A DNA stretch of 64,000 nucleotides from Hepsetus odoe (Eukaryota > Chordata > Actinopteri > Characiformes > Hepsetidae): the NCBI GenBank assembly GCA_017165825.1, contig CM029378.1, positions 14,900,748-14,964,747 of the forward strand. Direction: 5' to 3'. The position numbers were made by a program, and so were the translations under genes. Within the stretch, counting starts at the first letter, position 1. Every line of letters starts with the position of its first letter. Below, in pieces: positions 12,183-25,700 of the stretch. The notes beneath the pieces were generated by a model. That model was not told the origin of the DNA. It did no database searches and saw nothing but the letters and a program-made list of their open reading frames with translations.

Positions 12183-14410
12183 CATAATGCAAAGCTTCTA
12201 CACCAACGTAAGACTTTTTCTAGGACCAAGTGTCCAAGCCAAGAATCATTTAGGAACCTTTATTTAAGAGTGTTCCTGACCCAGACAGGGCAGATGGCAC
12301 TTCCTGTTGACATTTGTGCATCAATATTCTTCTAGTTTTGATTAACTTCTCATGTTTCCCGTTTACATGTGTCCAGAAATGTCAACAAATGTCAAGGAAA
12401 TGTCAAGGGCTAGTGTGGCCAGGCCACATCTCGGGTCAAACTGGAGCCCAGTGTCTCTCCACATGTGTTTGTGACAGTAGGCTTGAAGCCTCCTGGGCCA
12501 CAATGTCCTTGTTTGACCGAAGTGTGAAAAAAACTAGGGGATGTGTGTTAATATTTATAAAAAAATCAAATGACTTGTTTATTTAAGAGCTTAAGGCATG
12601 TTTATATATATATCGGTCTGTGGGACGCATGCAAAAAGACACTCACTACAGGACATGTCCAGGACTGTTGCTACACTAAAAAGCCCCTTCCACAGAGCTG
12701 ATAGGAGTATCAAAGCTGTCTAGACATCAAACATTATGCCATCTCTCATGGTGATTATCACTATTAGTAACAAAACAGTGACAATACCATTATGGCGCTC
12801 TAAATTTTCAGACACTCTAAATTTTAATCTTTACACTTCATTCACTTCAACTGCTGACCGAGAGTAGATTTGTCAGGGGAGCATGCATAGGCCAGGGAAT
12901 AAGAATTACGGCTCAAATGTTGATTTTTCTATAAATCACAGCTATAAGCACATAATCAAATTAGAATTTTCCCAGAATATTAATAAAGTCAGGAATAAAA
13001 TGCAGTCAAAGGAGCAAAAAAGCAATATAACAAACTGGTTTCAAGCAAAGTGGGACGAGTCCGATTTTAGAGTTTTTACCTCTTTGGCTCCTTTAGTCTG
13101 TATGTGACAGAATGACGTTAATCACTGTTGTTTTCCATTGTATAAAATGAGTACGACCCACTTTCAAAGGAGCTGATGTAAGCAACGGACAATCACCTCA
13201 GTGAATAGGTTAGCAGGTGCATGTGGAAATGATCAAGTGTGTCTACAGAGCTGCTTATGTGTGCAAAAAATGGCATATAAGTGTGTCAGTGGGAAAGAGG
13301 GCCAGGCAGTAGGCTGCCCAGTCGTCTGCTAAGTTATTAGAAGAGAATGTATGAGAGGAAGGCAGAGGGCTGGGAGCTGGAAGCACTGGGCTAGCGCTGT
13401 GCCACTGCACATGGATTTTGCCCACTTTTCTCCATCCCCTTCAAGTAACTAGGCTAAAATGATATACTAGTCTCTTTATTTGCCACCAGCTCTCCTTGCT
13501 CTAGTTAGCACGTATCCTGCATGCAAAATTACTTCTGAACTCAATACGTCTTACAGGTGAAGCTGCGAAAAAACTTTCACTTTCGCCAGGACTAAAACAA
13601 GAACGAATTATGTTCCCCTGCTTTTTTCATGCTTTCTTGCTCAATAAAAAAAAGGTTCTGATGTCCATGTAAATTATAAAAACAATGGGAATGTATATAA
13701 AATAGATACGGATGAAAAATGGTAAATAATATCATTAAACAGTGACAGCTCACATTTTTCCCCCTCATACTGATTTTTGCCATTGATGGATTTGCAACTA
13801 AACATTTAAAGTCATGGCTTTATAAATAGAATAAACTATATATTTTATTTTCCAGTGCTTTTCTAATGGGATGTGCATGATGTATATTCCATCCATTAAT
13901 AAAGCATTTGCTGAAATCAGCTCCCAAATTGCTTGCTGAGGTTTAACACTACAGATGATTTGAAATCACCAGTGGCTGTCAAAATGGTGACCATTGCCTT
14001 CTTATTTGGGTTATAATTGCTTATTCACCTGGTTTAATGCATTTACAACCTAATTATTAATATATAATATTAATATATAAAATTTTATATCACTTTAAAA
14101 AGCCTTTGCGAAAGCAGTATGAAAATAAGTGAAAGTAAGTGATATCAAACAAAAGTACAAAGGTTGCAAAGTATACAAAATATATCTCAAATATATTTTT
14201 ATAATCAGAGTTCCTTGGGTTACATAGGAAAGGAATCTGCAAATCATTTTTAGAATATTTAGTTATTCAGTTTCTATGGTAAAGGATTTGGTGACCACTA
14301 TCAAAGTTATATGTTCATTAAAAATAGTGTAAATAATTAAAGAGTTTACTGAAAAGTGTCGCTGGGGCATTTCTATCCACCCCATATATATATAGACAGT
14401 CTACCAGTGT

Positions 14411-14630
14411 CAAGTCAAGTCAAGTCAAGTAGGATTTTTTTGTCATTTCAACCATATACACAGGGCATAGCGAAACGAAATAACGTTCCTCCAGGACCCT
14501 GGTGCTACACATAAGACACAACATGAGACACGGCATAAGACAAACAGACAAACAGACAGTGCAACAAAGACGCAACATAAGACAAACAGACAACAAGTGC
14601 AACAGTGGGGCGAACAAATAAAAAAATACC
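14411..14630 (+). repeat. Unclassified dispersed repeat starting with (CAAGT)4
   Basis: Perfect CAAGT x4 at 14411-14430, then TTTTGTCATTTCAACCATAT, GTTCCTCCAGGACC and a run of ACATAAGACA/ACAGACAAAC units. Similar sequence is known to me as dispersed in fish genomes, but I cannot give its class. Confidence 0.5.
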
Positions 14631-15984
14631 ATACGAAGCATGAGGTATTTTAATGGATCTTTTATATATTTAATTTACTTAGTCCAAGAACTTAAGAGGC
14701 TATAAAAGACAGTGTTCTCAATGCTAATTGATATAGATAAACTTCAGCTTTAAAGGTTATTCTCTTAAATGGCAAGGACACACCAGAAGGTCCAAAAATC
14801 TATTTCACACTCCTATAATTTAATTACTCAGACAGTTTATACCGCAGTCTGCATAGTTACTGAATAGTAATACATATTGTCCTTGGTGCTTATTGCTTTA
14901 TTCTGCCTTTTGCATTATTTAAATTCAAATCTAGGGTCTAATCAAGGATAATGCCCTCGTTCTCACATAACTAGCAGCATGAAGTGGTTTTAACAGTTTG
15001 GTCCGGTTAAGGAAAAAAAAAACTAAATTTGTCATGAAAAGGCCAGGAAGGTTGAGTGACAGCAGCGATTTCTCCACACATGACCTCACTTGACCACATC
15101 AGCGACTAGTTATTCACATATCCAGCATTTGCCAGTTGGGACCAGCCTAAGATGACAGACATTTCCCCCCTGTCTGGCACTCAGGGCGCTGGGAAATGTC
15201 ACATCGAGCAGTGGCTGCTGTAACACGACTCAGCGGAGTGAATTTACTGCCTAAGCACAGTGCTGTGTGTTTGTGCTCTCTTCCTCTTCCATGACCTTCT
15301 CTCGCTGATGAATATGTATGGGCGGATCCTGTCTTCACCATCAGCTCCATCTCCGAACGGGACGAATGAGAATACTAAAATAAGATCAATCACTGCACCG
15401 GGCCTACCACAAACATTCTACATGCCAGGGCTTTCTGACACAGGGTGACCCAAATAGGAACACTATGAGAGAAAACATTACACTCTGAAGATATACTGCC
15501 CCTGTTGCATTTAGTTGATGACACAGGAAGCCACATTGTTGCTGCTACAGTAACAAAAGTCGTGTGGCAGTAACCGGTGGTTGGGGAAGGGGGTATCCTG
15601 TATCAAAGTGTAAAGCAGAAGAACAACTAATTGTGTCCCCCGGGAACAGGAGATCTGGGACAGAGATGTTCCTCTGCAAACAGCGGATGCACAGCTTGAT
15701 GAACCAGCAAAAAAATGGCACTGTCTCACAGTGGAAAAATAACAAGAAACTAATAAAGCAGTATGATTAGAAAATTATTTTTTCTACTATTAAATTAAAC
15801 CCTTCAAAAATTCTGTTGAACCAGAATGTGGGTATAGGATATACAGAGTATAACATTTTCAGAAGGGAAAAAGTAAACCGAAGGAATGATTTATTATTAT
15901 GAATTAACAAAAATGATCCACATGAGGGTTTTATGTCATGGCATAATATTTAGTTGAACAAAAACTAACCTCAGCTTTTTATGA

Positions 15985-16232
15985 AGTGAAGTGAAAGTGA
16001 AAGCAACTATTGTGATTGTGTGCGCATAGCACAGTACACACTGAATTGCAATGAATGCATCCTCTGAATTTAATCCAGAAACACCATGCAGCACTGCACA
16101 ACCATATCCAGCACCTCTGGAGCAGAGATGGGGACGGTACCTAGCTCAGGGATATCTCAGGGCAACTACTACTGCTCTGGGATTCAAACCCACAACCTTC
16201 CGATCCTGGCTCCTAGTCTCTAAACACCACGC
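15985..16232 (-). mobile_element. Family-B SINE, diverged
   Basis: On the - strand it runs from a worn GTGGTGTTTAGAGACTAGG head with B-box GGGTTTGAATCCC through GGTACCGTCCCCATC to a CTTTCACTTTCAC end. It abuts the Tc1 3' fragment at 16290. Confidence 0.75.
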
Positions 16233-16289
16233 AGATTTTTTGCCATATAATGAAGACAGTAGGAAAACAATGTAGAAATACAGGAACTT

Positions 16290-16540
16290 GAAAATGGAAC
16301 CACATGACAAAGAGTTCAATGTGGTGACTTTGCCTCCCAGATCTCAAACCATGTGAATCTGTGGGACGTGCTGGAGGTTCCACCTCGCAGCTTATAGGAC
16401 TTAAAGGATATGCTACTGATGTCTTGGTGCTGGTTTGCAGAGTGCGTTGCTTGATGGGACCGAGCTGTTTTAAAGACACAAGCAAGACTTACACTAGATA
16501 ATGGCAGGTGGTTTTAATGTTATGCCTGGTTACTGTATAA
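16290..16540 (+). pseudogene. 3' end of a Tc1-like element
   Basis: Contains CCCAGATCTCAAACC and AATCTGTGGGACGTGCTGG (the PDLNPIEHLWDVL region, mutated), CTTATAGGACTTAAAGGATA, and the right terminal repeat ending AATGTTATGCCTGGTTACTG. It belongs to the same family as the 5' half at 6130-6700 and does not overlap it in content. Confidence 0.75.
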
Positions 16541-17074
16541 ACGTATAAAAAAAAAAAGCTTCTGTTATTATCCAGACAAGTTTCTTTTATGACTCAGAGG
16601 TCATAACACATGAAGCCAGTTGTTTGTGTGAGCATCTTCCTCCCACCCAAATAATCAATACAGTATGGATCTGTTACCAACATGGTATGAGCATCCTACC
16701 GGTCATCAGCCAATATGGCAGAGACACATGCAGGAAGAAATCAATACCCACATAAACTCCTGAGGAGTCCTCAGGATTCCCTTCAGTCTGCTTTAGATGT
16801 GGTTCAATAAGGACTCAGCACCACCAGACAGCACTGCCTTATAAAACCTTTAAAAAAAACACTGATGGCATGAGTCATGACAGAGTTATTATAGTAAGCT
16901 GCAACTGAAATAAAAGCTAAAAATATGTAAAACTGAATTAAAATACAAAAGACATTTACCTGGACCTCCATAAAACTGTCAAATATTATATAGTCTATCT
17001 GGTAAACAAGCCGCAAACCTAAAGCCCAGTCAACACAAAAGGCCAATGAGAAAAAATCTTAAATTGTTGATATA

Positions 17075-17625
17075 TAGTACTGTGCAAAAGTTTTAGGCAG
17101 GTGTGAAAAAATGCTGTAAACAAAGAATGCTTTCAAAAATGGAAGTGTTAATCATTTATTTTCATCAATCAACAAAATGAAGTGAATGAACAAAAAAGAA
17201 TCTAAATCAAATCAGTATTTGGTGTGACCACCCTTTGCCTTCAAAACAGCATCAGTTCTTCTAGGTACACTTTCACACAGTTTGTGAAGGAACTCGGCTG
17301 GTCGCTTGTTCCAAACATGACTGTGTTTCAACCTCCGTGTGACATTGATGATCATCAGCACCTGTTTGGTCAAATTGGTTGATCATACACCGACTATAAT
17401 CCTACAGAATCCCTGACTTTGTGCAAGTGTACCTAGAAGAACTGATGCTGGTTTGAAGGCAAAAGGTAGTAACACCAAATAATGATTTTATTTAGATTTT
17501 TCTTTTGTTCGCTCACTTTGCATTTTGTAAATTGATAAAAATAAACAATGATTATTTATATTTCTAAAAGCATTCTTTGTTTACAGCATTTTTTCACACC
17601 TGCCTAAAACTTTTGCACAGTACTG
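17075..17625 (+). mobile_element. Foldback mariner-type MITE, copy 1
   Basis: Flanked by TA (17073-17074, 17626-17627). Two inverted arms of nearly 200 bp (17075-17270 and 17427-17625), starting AGTACTGTGCAAAAGTTTTA, surround a spacer of about 156 bp. No transposase. Copy 2 at 26729 is closely similar. Confidence 0.85.
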
Positions 17626-17681
17626 TACATTTTAAAAGTTTGGTAACATTTTACCGTTGGGAAGGTGTTCATGAGCTTACG

Positions 17682-17925
17682 TTAGCGGCGGCCTAGTGGT
17701 TAGGGAGTTGGCCCTGCATCGGAAGATTGTGGGTTTGATTCCCTCACAAGTACGTTTCCCTGAGGTACCCTTGAGCAAGGTACCGTCCCCGTCACTGCTC
17801 ACCGGGCGCTTTCAATAGCTGCCCACTGCTGCATGGTGTTTGTGTGCATGGGTTAAATGCAGAGGTCCAATTTCGTTGTGGTTCACGTGTGCTGTGCTGT
17901 GCCCTCACTTTCACTTTCAAGCTGC
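17682..17925 (+). mobile_element. Family-B SINE, full length
   Basis: Starts GCGGCGGCCTAGTGGTTAGG, B-box GGGTTTGATTCCC, body GAGCAAGGTACCGTCCCCG, then GTTAAATGCAGAGGTCCAAT and ends in CACTTTCACTTTC. It is one of the best-kept copies in the window. Confidence 0.88.
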
Positions 17926-19352
17926 ATAGACAGTTAAATATGTTGCAACAACTACTTCTCAGAATCCTCCTTGTTGATTAACAATTAAAATGAACTGGAG
18001 AAACAGATATTTAAATAAAAATAACTATTCAAACTGATTTAGCTCCTTAGATAACATCCAGTTTTCACAAACAAAATCTACTCAATTGTAATCAGTTTCT
18101 AAAGACTACAGGGTGAGAAGGAAGTGCAGTTCCAGTGCACTGTGCTGTGACCCTGCAGGACTGAATCCCAATTTGAAGCTGGTGGCCCACCAGTGATGCT
18201 TAGCAACCAGTAGCTTGTGATTAATTTTTGAAATCCACACAGCTGCACTGAAGTAGCTTTTTGCACAACTTACACTCTTAAAAATAAATATTTTTTTGAA
18301 AGAGGAAACTGTAATTCACTAAAGACCTGGTCAGTGTTTTTTACTTAAAGATCAATTGTCAATTGAGTGATTTTTTACATTAAAGATAAAGTTAAAGCAA
18401 TGTCTTTCTAAGAGCCATACAGCAATTCAGAAAATGTACTGCTGAAAAAATGTATTAGAAATTCCCTCACAGAAGTTTCACAAATACTTATTTTTTTAGT
18501 TTTCAAAAGTAAAATGTTTTAGAAATTGCTATTGTTATTTACCCTAAAGTATAACACATGTTGCTTAAAAGAAGAGAAATTAACCTTTTTTTGGCGTATT
18601 ACACCAAAGCGAGACACTTGTTATGAATTATATTTTTTGCTTAAATACCAAATTCTAAAAATTGCTGTTGCCTGTTACATAATCTGCATTTTTCATGTTC
18701 ACTTTCTTTCCCATCATTTCTCATTTTCTCCTCATTTTTCAGACTACTTCACAAGAGCTGACTTCATCTGCTGAAATTTTAATTTCTTCTGCCTCCCAGC
18801 ACTACTTCATCTCCCCAGCTGAATGCTGAAATGACTCTAGGTACAGTGGGGCCTCATGGGGCCTTATTACATAGGCAGCTGGAAAAGGTAAGGGGCTTCT
18901 GATCTGAGGCACATGCACAGTCCTCTCACGGTAATGATCTCCAAAGGGACACATCATCCTTTCCTTCCAGCTTCATCCCAGTCAGAGAATGAGGAGAGGA
19001 TGGATTTTGGACTATCCTGAAGAGCACTTTCCTCTGATGTCCATCTTTCAGTTCTGAAAGGTAGCAGGCGTTTCCCCCATTTAAAACCACATACCTCTGA
19101 AAAGCAAAAACATGCTGCAAATGTCTCCAGCTCATACAGACAGAACAGTAGAGCTTGCAGCAATATAATATCTGGTAAGTGGAGAAAAATGAAAAACCTT
19201 TGATTGCTGTGGCTTAGCTGCCACCACAATTATAAAAGGGCGATATGATGTGATGTATTACATTATGACATGCTGAGTGTATTGTGGGTATTATTAATAC
19301 ATATAGAACACTGAAAAACTCTATTTATCTAGAGCTTTCATAATTTTCTGGT

Positions 19353-19563
19353 TACATTTACATTTACGGCATTTAGCAGATGCTCTTATCCAGAGCGACT
19401 TACATTCCTTAATTACAGGGACAGTGTCCCCTGGAGCAACTCAGGGTTAAGGGTCTTGCTCAGGGACCCAGTGGTGGTAGTGCTGGAGGTGGGATTCGAA
19501 CCTGGGACCTCTTGATCCATAGGTCCATAGGCAAGTACCCTACCACTAGACCACCACCACTCA
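19353..19563 (-). mobile_element. Family-A SINE
   Basis: Full-length - strand copy: head GTGGTGGTGGTCTAGTGGTA, B-box GGTTCGAATCCC, tail GCTCTGGATAAGAGC and AAATGTAAATG. A possible short duplication TGGTTA flanks it. Confidence 0.88.
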
Positions 19564-19618
19564 TGGTTAAAATACATAATTTGGAAAAAAGGAAAATATT
19601 AACCTGTACCTTTTTATT

Positions 19619-19910
19619 GATGCAGGGGGTAGTGCCATCACCTCCAAGCCAAGATGTTCCATGTCTGATACCCTGCTGGAGTGGTCCGGGTTCTTTCTGT
19701 GCAAAGTCTGCCTGTTCTACCCATGTCTGCATGTGTTTACTGGAGGTTTTCTGGTTTCCTCCCGTTGTCCAAAAACATGCATTTCAACTGGATTGATTGG
19801 ATTGCATGTACTCTTTTTCTGCCTTTCACCCTGCGAGTGCTGGTTTAGCAGTAGCCATTGCAAACCTGTTAAGGATAAGTTGCTCAGATTATAGTGGGGT
19901 GGATAGATGC
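19619..19910 (+). repeat. Family-C repeat, decayed
   Basis: Contains GTAGTGCCATCACCTCCAAG (head), GTCTGCATGTGTTTACTGGA, TTTCCTCCCGTTGTCCAAAA and AAGGATAAGTTGCTCAGATT in the order expected for this family, with many changes. Confidence 0.6.
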
Positions 19911-22090
19911 GTTTAATGAATTGCCTGAATAACCACATTGCAAACGAAATGCTAAAGAGGGTATCAACAGGACTTCATAAAGTCATGCTTGACAGACTAA
20001 AGATTTTCCAAAATAGGAGCTATTAACACTTACCTTGCTTTTGTGTGCATCAGTGAAAGAGATTTAACTCACAGCATCTGTTTATTATTGTTCAGTACGT
20101 TATAGCCTAATTTGTATTACCTGATTAACAGATTACTTTGACATTGCAACGTTAATTGAACTCAAGCTCACAAACTCATATCATAATTAGCCACAGTGCA
20201 TTAACTACACAACCTGCACAGAAGCCTGCCAGTTATGTCATGTCTTGTCTTGGATTTTTTTTGTCTGGACACCCTACTCCAACCTCCAAAACATGCTTTG
20301 TTCAAACCAACCCCTGTCCACCCTTCTCAGCTAGCCTCTGTCTTAAAAATGGACAATGTAAATGTAGCACTGCTGTTTACATTTGTGCTGGTTCCAGCTT
20401 GTTCCAGTTGTTTCCAAATATCATAATATTTTTGCCATACTGCCCAGCCCATAAAAGGGTGGGATATAGGGGATTTAGAGCACTCAGTATTTTACTGGTT
20501 TTCTCCGTATGGGGAGAGGACGGTTATAATTTTAAACATTTCTAAAGGGACAGAAGAGTGCACCACTCTGCTGTCTCACAGCAGATGAACTAGAAATGAA
20601 CTGGTGAGAAGAAGAAAAAGTCACTACGGCATAGCAGTTTTCATGACAAATGTTGAGTGAACCGAGGACACGTCAGAAGCGGAGCAAAGCCCCCTCCTCA
20701 CTGGCTTCCTCTGCAAAAAAGCTTGTTTGCCAGCTCACATTTACCAGGGGAACGTGTCTCCTAACAGATCTTGCAGGGAGAGAATTGGCAGTCAGAATCT
20801 GCGTCTACCAATGGCAAATTTGTCTCCTTCGACTCTTCCTGCTATTATGCGTAGGCCGGGTGGATTTTCTTGCCTGCCTCTCACTCTTTTTCGCTCGCTT
20901 TCTCTCATGTTCCTGCTTTCGCTCCTGTTAGGGAGAGGACTGCAGCATCGTCACAATGGAGTTTTATTCTATTGTGTTTTATTTCCTTGCTTTTGTTTCC
21001 AAAAGAGACAGTAGCACCAGCTTGCTTACAGCAGCACTGTTGTCCCATCCACACTAAGATCAAGCGTGTAGCTCAGGCCATCCTCCTGCAATTTTCACAC
21101 AGGCTTTTTTTTTTTCCACAATGCCCTTAATACAGGAAAAGGATGTGATTACACAAATGGCTTAATTTTGCATTTCTATGTGGGTGGATTTGGAGCAAGG
21201 GAAACTGTCTCAGTGTAGTGTTAAAGAAGCTCTTAAAGGGTGCCTCATTTTACCAGTGATGCTCACCCTAACGTTGCCTGTTAAATACTATTCAAAAGAT
21301 AATCGATAACTAGGACACAAAGGAGAGACTGCTCTTCAAATCATTTTACTCAGTGAGTATTTAATATTTTGGGTCAAGCTAGAGCTCAACATATGCATAC
21401 ATTATGCTACAGTGCTTTAAATATTGAGATCTAAATACAGAGTTCTGGTGTGCAATTCACAGTGCATGGACAGGTTCAGAAAACATGCTGGTTTCGGTTT
21501 ATATGTCAATCATCCTTGGCATTTATAAAGTTTGGTCATCAAACCTCATAGCTCTTACTGTAAGCACCTAAAAACTAAGGGTAAGGTGTCATTTTGAAGT
21601 GCAGGATGATGATGGGGTGGGTCATAAAAAAAAAAGTCAATTTCAACTGTTCAGATACACATCACTAATATTTAAACAAGTGCTGTCTTCCCTGGCCTGT
21701 GTACCGAAGACACCCAGTCAATGTGGTAAACTTTATAAGAGAGGAAAATGATACATTGAGCGGACAGATTTTTAAGTACACTTTCTTACAAAGGTCTCAA
21801 TGTACCTGTATTATTTATAACTGCAGTTATTTTTTTTCAGTAATGATTTGAAAAATAGCAATCGGATATACTGAAAGCTATTTTTAAAGGTTTTATTTTA
21901 TGTATTATGTTTATTAATATTTTGAAACCTTCATTTCATGCTCTTCAGGAAGATGAAGACTTAAAAAGTGGGGCATAATATACTGTGAATAACAAATTCA
22001 AAGTAATTCTTAGTTTTTTCTAATTCTGCTTAGAGATTTTAATTAACACCTTTCAAATACAAGGCATTCAGGAAGTATATTTTACTAACA

Positions 22091-22096
22091 TTTATT
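22091..22096 (-). terminator. spata20: Candidate spata20 poly(A) signal
   Basis: AATAAA on the - strand about 466 nt past the spata20 stop, the first canonical hexamer I found in that direction. More lie further on near 21897 and 21915. Use is not proven. Confidence 0.4.
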
Positions 22097-22561
22097 CAGT
22101 TTAGGTTACAGCTCAATCATAAACAGCTTCCTCAGTTATTACAGAATTATCTCTGTTCAGTGATCTGGGCAACTACAATTTCTGCAGCTTAGTTAAAGAT
22201 TAGTTTAGATTCATTCAAACTTAAAAAATGTAGAGCAGAGCATCATGGAAGAGTGATGTGATCCATGCAACAGCAGCAACATTAATTTTAGATGATTGAA
22301 AACTGATTTCAAACCCTTATTGATAGTTTATGTTTAACCTTTACTCATTGGCTATGTCATTATGTACACCTATCATATAGGTAGACTTTGTAGCTTCACT
22401 TTTACTGACTATAGTGCATCTTTTGCTATGCCAAGGTTGAACCTGTACACTAAATAAACTGACAACTCAGTGTTGAATTTTTGATGACCACCCATACAGT
22501 CCTAAGAGATATTAGTCAGTGTGTGACTATGAAAGACCTTTCTGATGACCTATGATCCATG

Positions 22562-22732
22562 TCACTCCAGCAGCAGTCTCCTGAGCTCCTGAGGGCAGGT
22601 GACAGGCAGGGCACAGGTAAAATCCTGACACACGTACGCCGTGGCCTTGCCCTCTTGCTGAACAAGGGAGGAGAGGACAGGAAGCTTTTGATAAAGGAAT
22701 CCTTCTGTATTCCCATCCGCCAGTATCAAAAC
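22562..22732 (-). other. spata20: spata20 exon 16: last coding exon
   Basis: Acceptor ctctcag| at 22733-22734, then VLILADGNTEGFLYQKLPVL and TAYVCQDFTCALPVT to a final LRRLLLE and TGA (22564-22562). It matches the C-terminus of human SPATA20. It is separated from exon 15 by 14.5 kb of repeat-rich intron containing an assembly gap. Confidence 0.93.
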
Positions 22733-25700
22733 CTGAGAGAACACATAGAAAAATACCAGTGAGAGGAAAACGATGGAATGCCTAGGAGTAGGGGAGAGTG
22801 AACAAGAACATGGGGAAAAATAAAGGACATAGAGAGAGGGAGTGTGGAGGAGAGAAATAACAATGATTGTCATAAAGAAGACAATTAGGTGGGAGAATAT
22901 AGACAGTGAGTAGGAGAAGTAGGCTGAAAAAACACACAATCTTAACCCAGTGTAACATCTACAACACCATATGTCTCTTTAGTAATAAGCCATGAAAGAG
23001 TGCAGCGAGGGGTGATTACAGTGACAGGCCCATTACTGGCTCATTTCCAGAAGACAGTGTTTATATATGGCCCTCTCTGCCATAAGAGTCAAGCACAGTG
23101 AAGATAAAGAAGCTAAAACCATGGAGATAACCTGTCTTTGACTGGAAGCTTTCACTAATCTATCATTTATGAAAAAGACAGAAGATAAAATCGTGTCAAT
23201 ACAAAAAAAGGAAAAAGAGACCACCCTTTTGTAATTTCATTTTTAATCAAAATAGCTATTGAGTGCAAATAATTAATGTCAGTGTCAGAAAAAGCAAAAG
23301 CAAAAATAGCAATATTTTCCAAGTACTTAATTTTTCTAGTATTTTCTTTTTAGTTTTTTGCACTTTTTTGCAAATCCAATTTTAAACCCAACCATTTCCT
23401 CACAACAAAGGTTCTTCCCAAAGCCATAACATCATGTTACCCATCATAGACGTAGAACCCAACAAAGCTGAAAAACTTGATGGCCAGATACTAAAAGTAC
23501 TGTGTTTTTTGACATAACATAAGAAAGACATAACAATCAAAAAATAAAATCCAAACAATCGATGTATCACTTGATCTCAAACCCAAATGTCTTCTGTATA
23601 TAGCAACAAAAAAAAACTTTCTTGGTGTTGCCCGTTCCAGTTCTTTAGGAGGGGACTGTGAGCGTTAGAGCATGTGTAATATTAGCCATTTAAGCAATAA
23701 CTATTAAAGCAAAGCCTTCCATTGATCAGCTCTATTGATTCTTTTAGCCAGTGTCATCACATGCCTCCATGTTTTCTAACCCTCATGCAGGGAAAAAATC
23801 CTGAAATAACTCAATCAGGGTCGAGGCCAGTCAGGGGGTGGCTGACAGTCGATGCTTTGCTGCAGTACCAGTTAGTCTTAGCGCAAAGAGGGCATCCAAA
23901 CTAGGAGAAGATCGAGAGAGAAAAACACTTGGAAGAACATATCTACTTTTCTTTTTGGAAGATGTCACTGTCTAGTCCAAGAGTGCCACTTCAGAGTGCC
24001 TAAAAGGCAGTTGCAGTTATGAAGAAAACATCCCAGAGTATGACAGAGGTTACATTTTAGGACACCGCTTCAGAGGCAGACAGAACAGGCAGTGAGCTGA
24101 AGGATCTAGTCTGCCACAGCCAGCAATTCTATTTGCTTTCTGTTAACCTCCCCCGACCGTGAAGAAGAAGTTCCATAGTGTGATTTTTTTGACAGTCATG
24201 GTAACAACTCAACCCTGTAAAACCTGTTCCCAGTCACCTAAGCAGCACAGCCCTTGCCTGCTGCAGAGAAGGCTCACTTTATTGCAACTCAGAGGCCATG
24301 GAGAATTCCGCATCATTACCTTCCTGCTAGCAGCCCCGAGCAGCATCCTGTCAGACGTGTGGGGACATCACAAGGCCTGTCAGCCGCCAGACTCAAAGGG
24401 CCATGACAGTCCACCAAGGCAGCACATCAATAACAACATACAGACCAAACACACATCACGTAGAAACACTCTGGGGTTACGCAAGGTGACTTTTTCTTTA
24501 CAGCTTGTTTCAGAGCTCCGGGTAACTCGACAAAATCATCTAAACATTCTGTCTCCCAAAGCCTCCTGTTAAAATGAATGTTGAGTGTTTGAACCTGTGT
24601 CAGTGGCTCTTTGCATTACTGTACAGAAGTAGTGATGACTTAAAAATGCATTTGCAAGAAAGCTGGATTCACCACACAGAGGATTAAGAAAAATAATAAA
24701 CTACTAAAATGTAGGTCTTTTTGCAATTTATCTTTGCTTTGAAATTAAAATTAAACCACAAATATCCGCTCTGGGCTCAAGTATAGATCTATTGGCATGA
24801 AAATAAGGGCTGGTTCCATTTTATTCCATTGTGCAATAAGTTTAAGGCACAAGTTTCCATACATACCCAGTCAGAAATACAGTCATTGAATGGTCGCAGT
24901 CGCAACCATGCCAACAACAAGACAACAAGACGGGCAGCAACAAGACAACAAGACAGGCAGCGGTGGCGTGGTGGTTAGTGAGTTGCCCCAGCATCTGAAG
25001 ATTGTGGGTTTGATTCCCTCACCAGTAGGTTGCAGGTTGCGTCCCCTTCACTGCTCCCCGGTTGCTATCAATAGCTGCCCACTGCTGCATGGTGTTTGCA
25101 TGGGTTAAATGCAGAGGTCCAATTTCGTTGTGATTCACTGCGTGCTGTGACCTCGCAATGACAAGGGTTGTCACTTTCACTTTCACAAAATCCCCAGAAA
25201 GACAGTGTAAAGTTTAAGATGGATTACAAAGCTTATAATAGGGATGCTATCACACCAAAGCCTATATAGTTGTCTCATTGTTAAATAGAGGGTAAGTGCA
25301 GGCTCCCCAACGGCAAGACTGCTTAGCTCCATTATGTGAGGTCATGAGAGTGAATTCCAGAAACACCATTAAGAATAAAAGTGAAGCAGATGTCAGTTTT
25401 GTAGATAATTTAGTCTGGGCCCATTTATTTTAATCACTTTTTCTATTTTTCATTGTTATTTAAATAGTTATAAAGTACCATATTTGTCACATGTTAATCT
25501 TTTTAATCTTAGGAAAAAGGTAACTGGAAAGTTACTTCATTTCAGCCTAAAGTGTTCCAAGACTACAATTTATACATGAAAAGAAAAAGAAAAAAATCTA
25601 TTTGTCCTAAACCTTGTGTCCTGTTGACCAACAAGATGATCAACAATAAAAAGCAATAATAAACTATAAGTCTTACTGTCTTGTGACTCATTAGTTTTCC

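Larger units (their letters stand above)
176..22090. other. Gene-poor intergenic region
   Basis: Both strands were read for exon-like blocks with recognisable protein content; none was found apart from transposase remnants. About a quarter is assigned to repeats listed separately. Between them, for example 3690-5210, 7868-9860, 10430-11720, 12190-14400, 14640-15980 and 19910-22090, I see A+T-rich sequence with no assignable feature. Confidence 0.6.

Noticed and set aside
17682..17760. tRNA gene suggested by A-box and B-box-like motifs
   Set aside because: The same head recurs in many SINE copies; no cloverleaf with a proper acceptor stem is visible.
20156..21130. Several overlapping + strand open frames (up to 129 codons)
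   Set aside because: Frames overlap one another in all phases, as expected for a C/T-rich stretch; residues are dominated by Ser, Leu, Phe and Cys with no motif.
22562..22939. Longer 125-codon reading of spata20 exon 16
   Set aside because: The part upstream of 22732 is intron: the acceptor cag and the start of homology (VLILADG) are at 22732.
24159..24572. 137-codon open frame on the + strand in spata20 intron 15
   Set aside because: No recognised family, no splice or start context, and composition like non-coding sequence.
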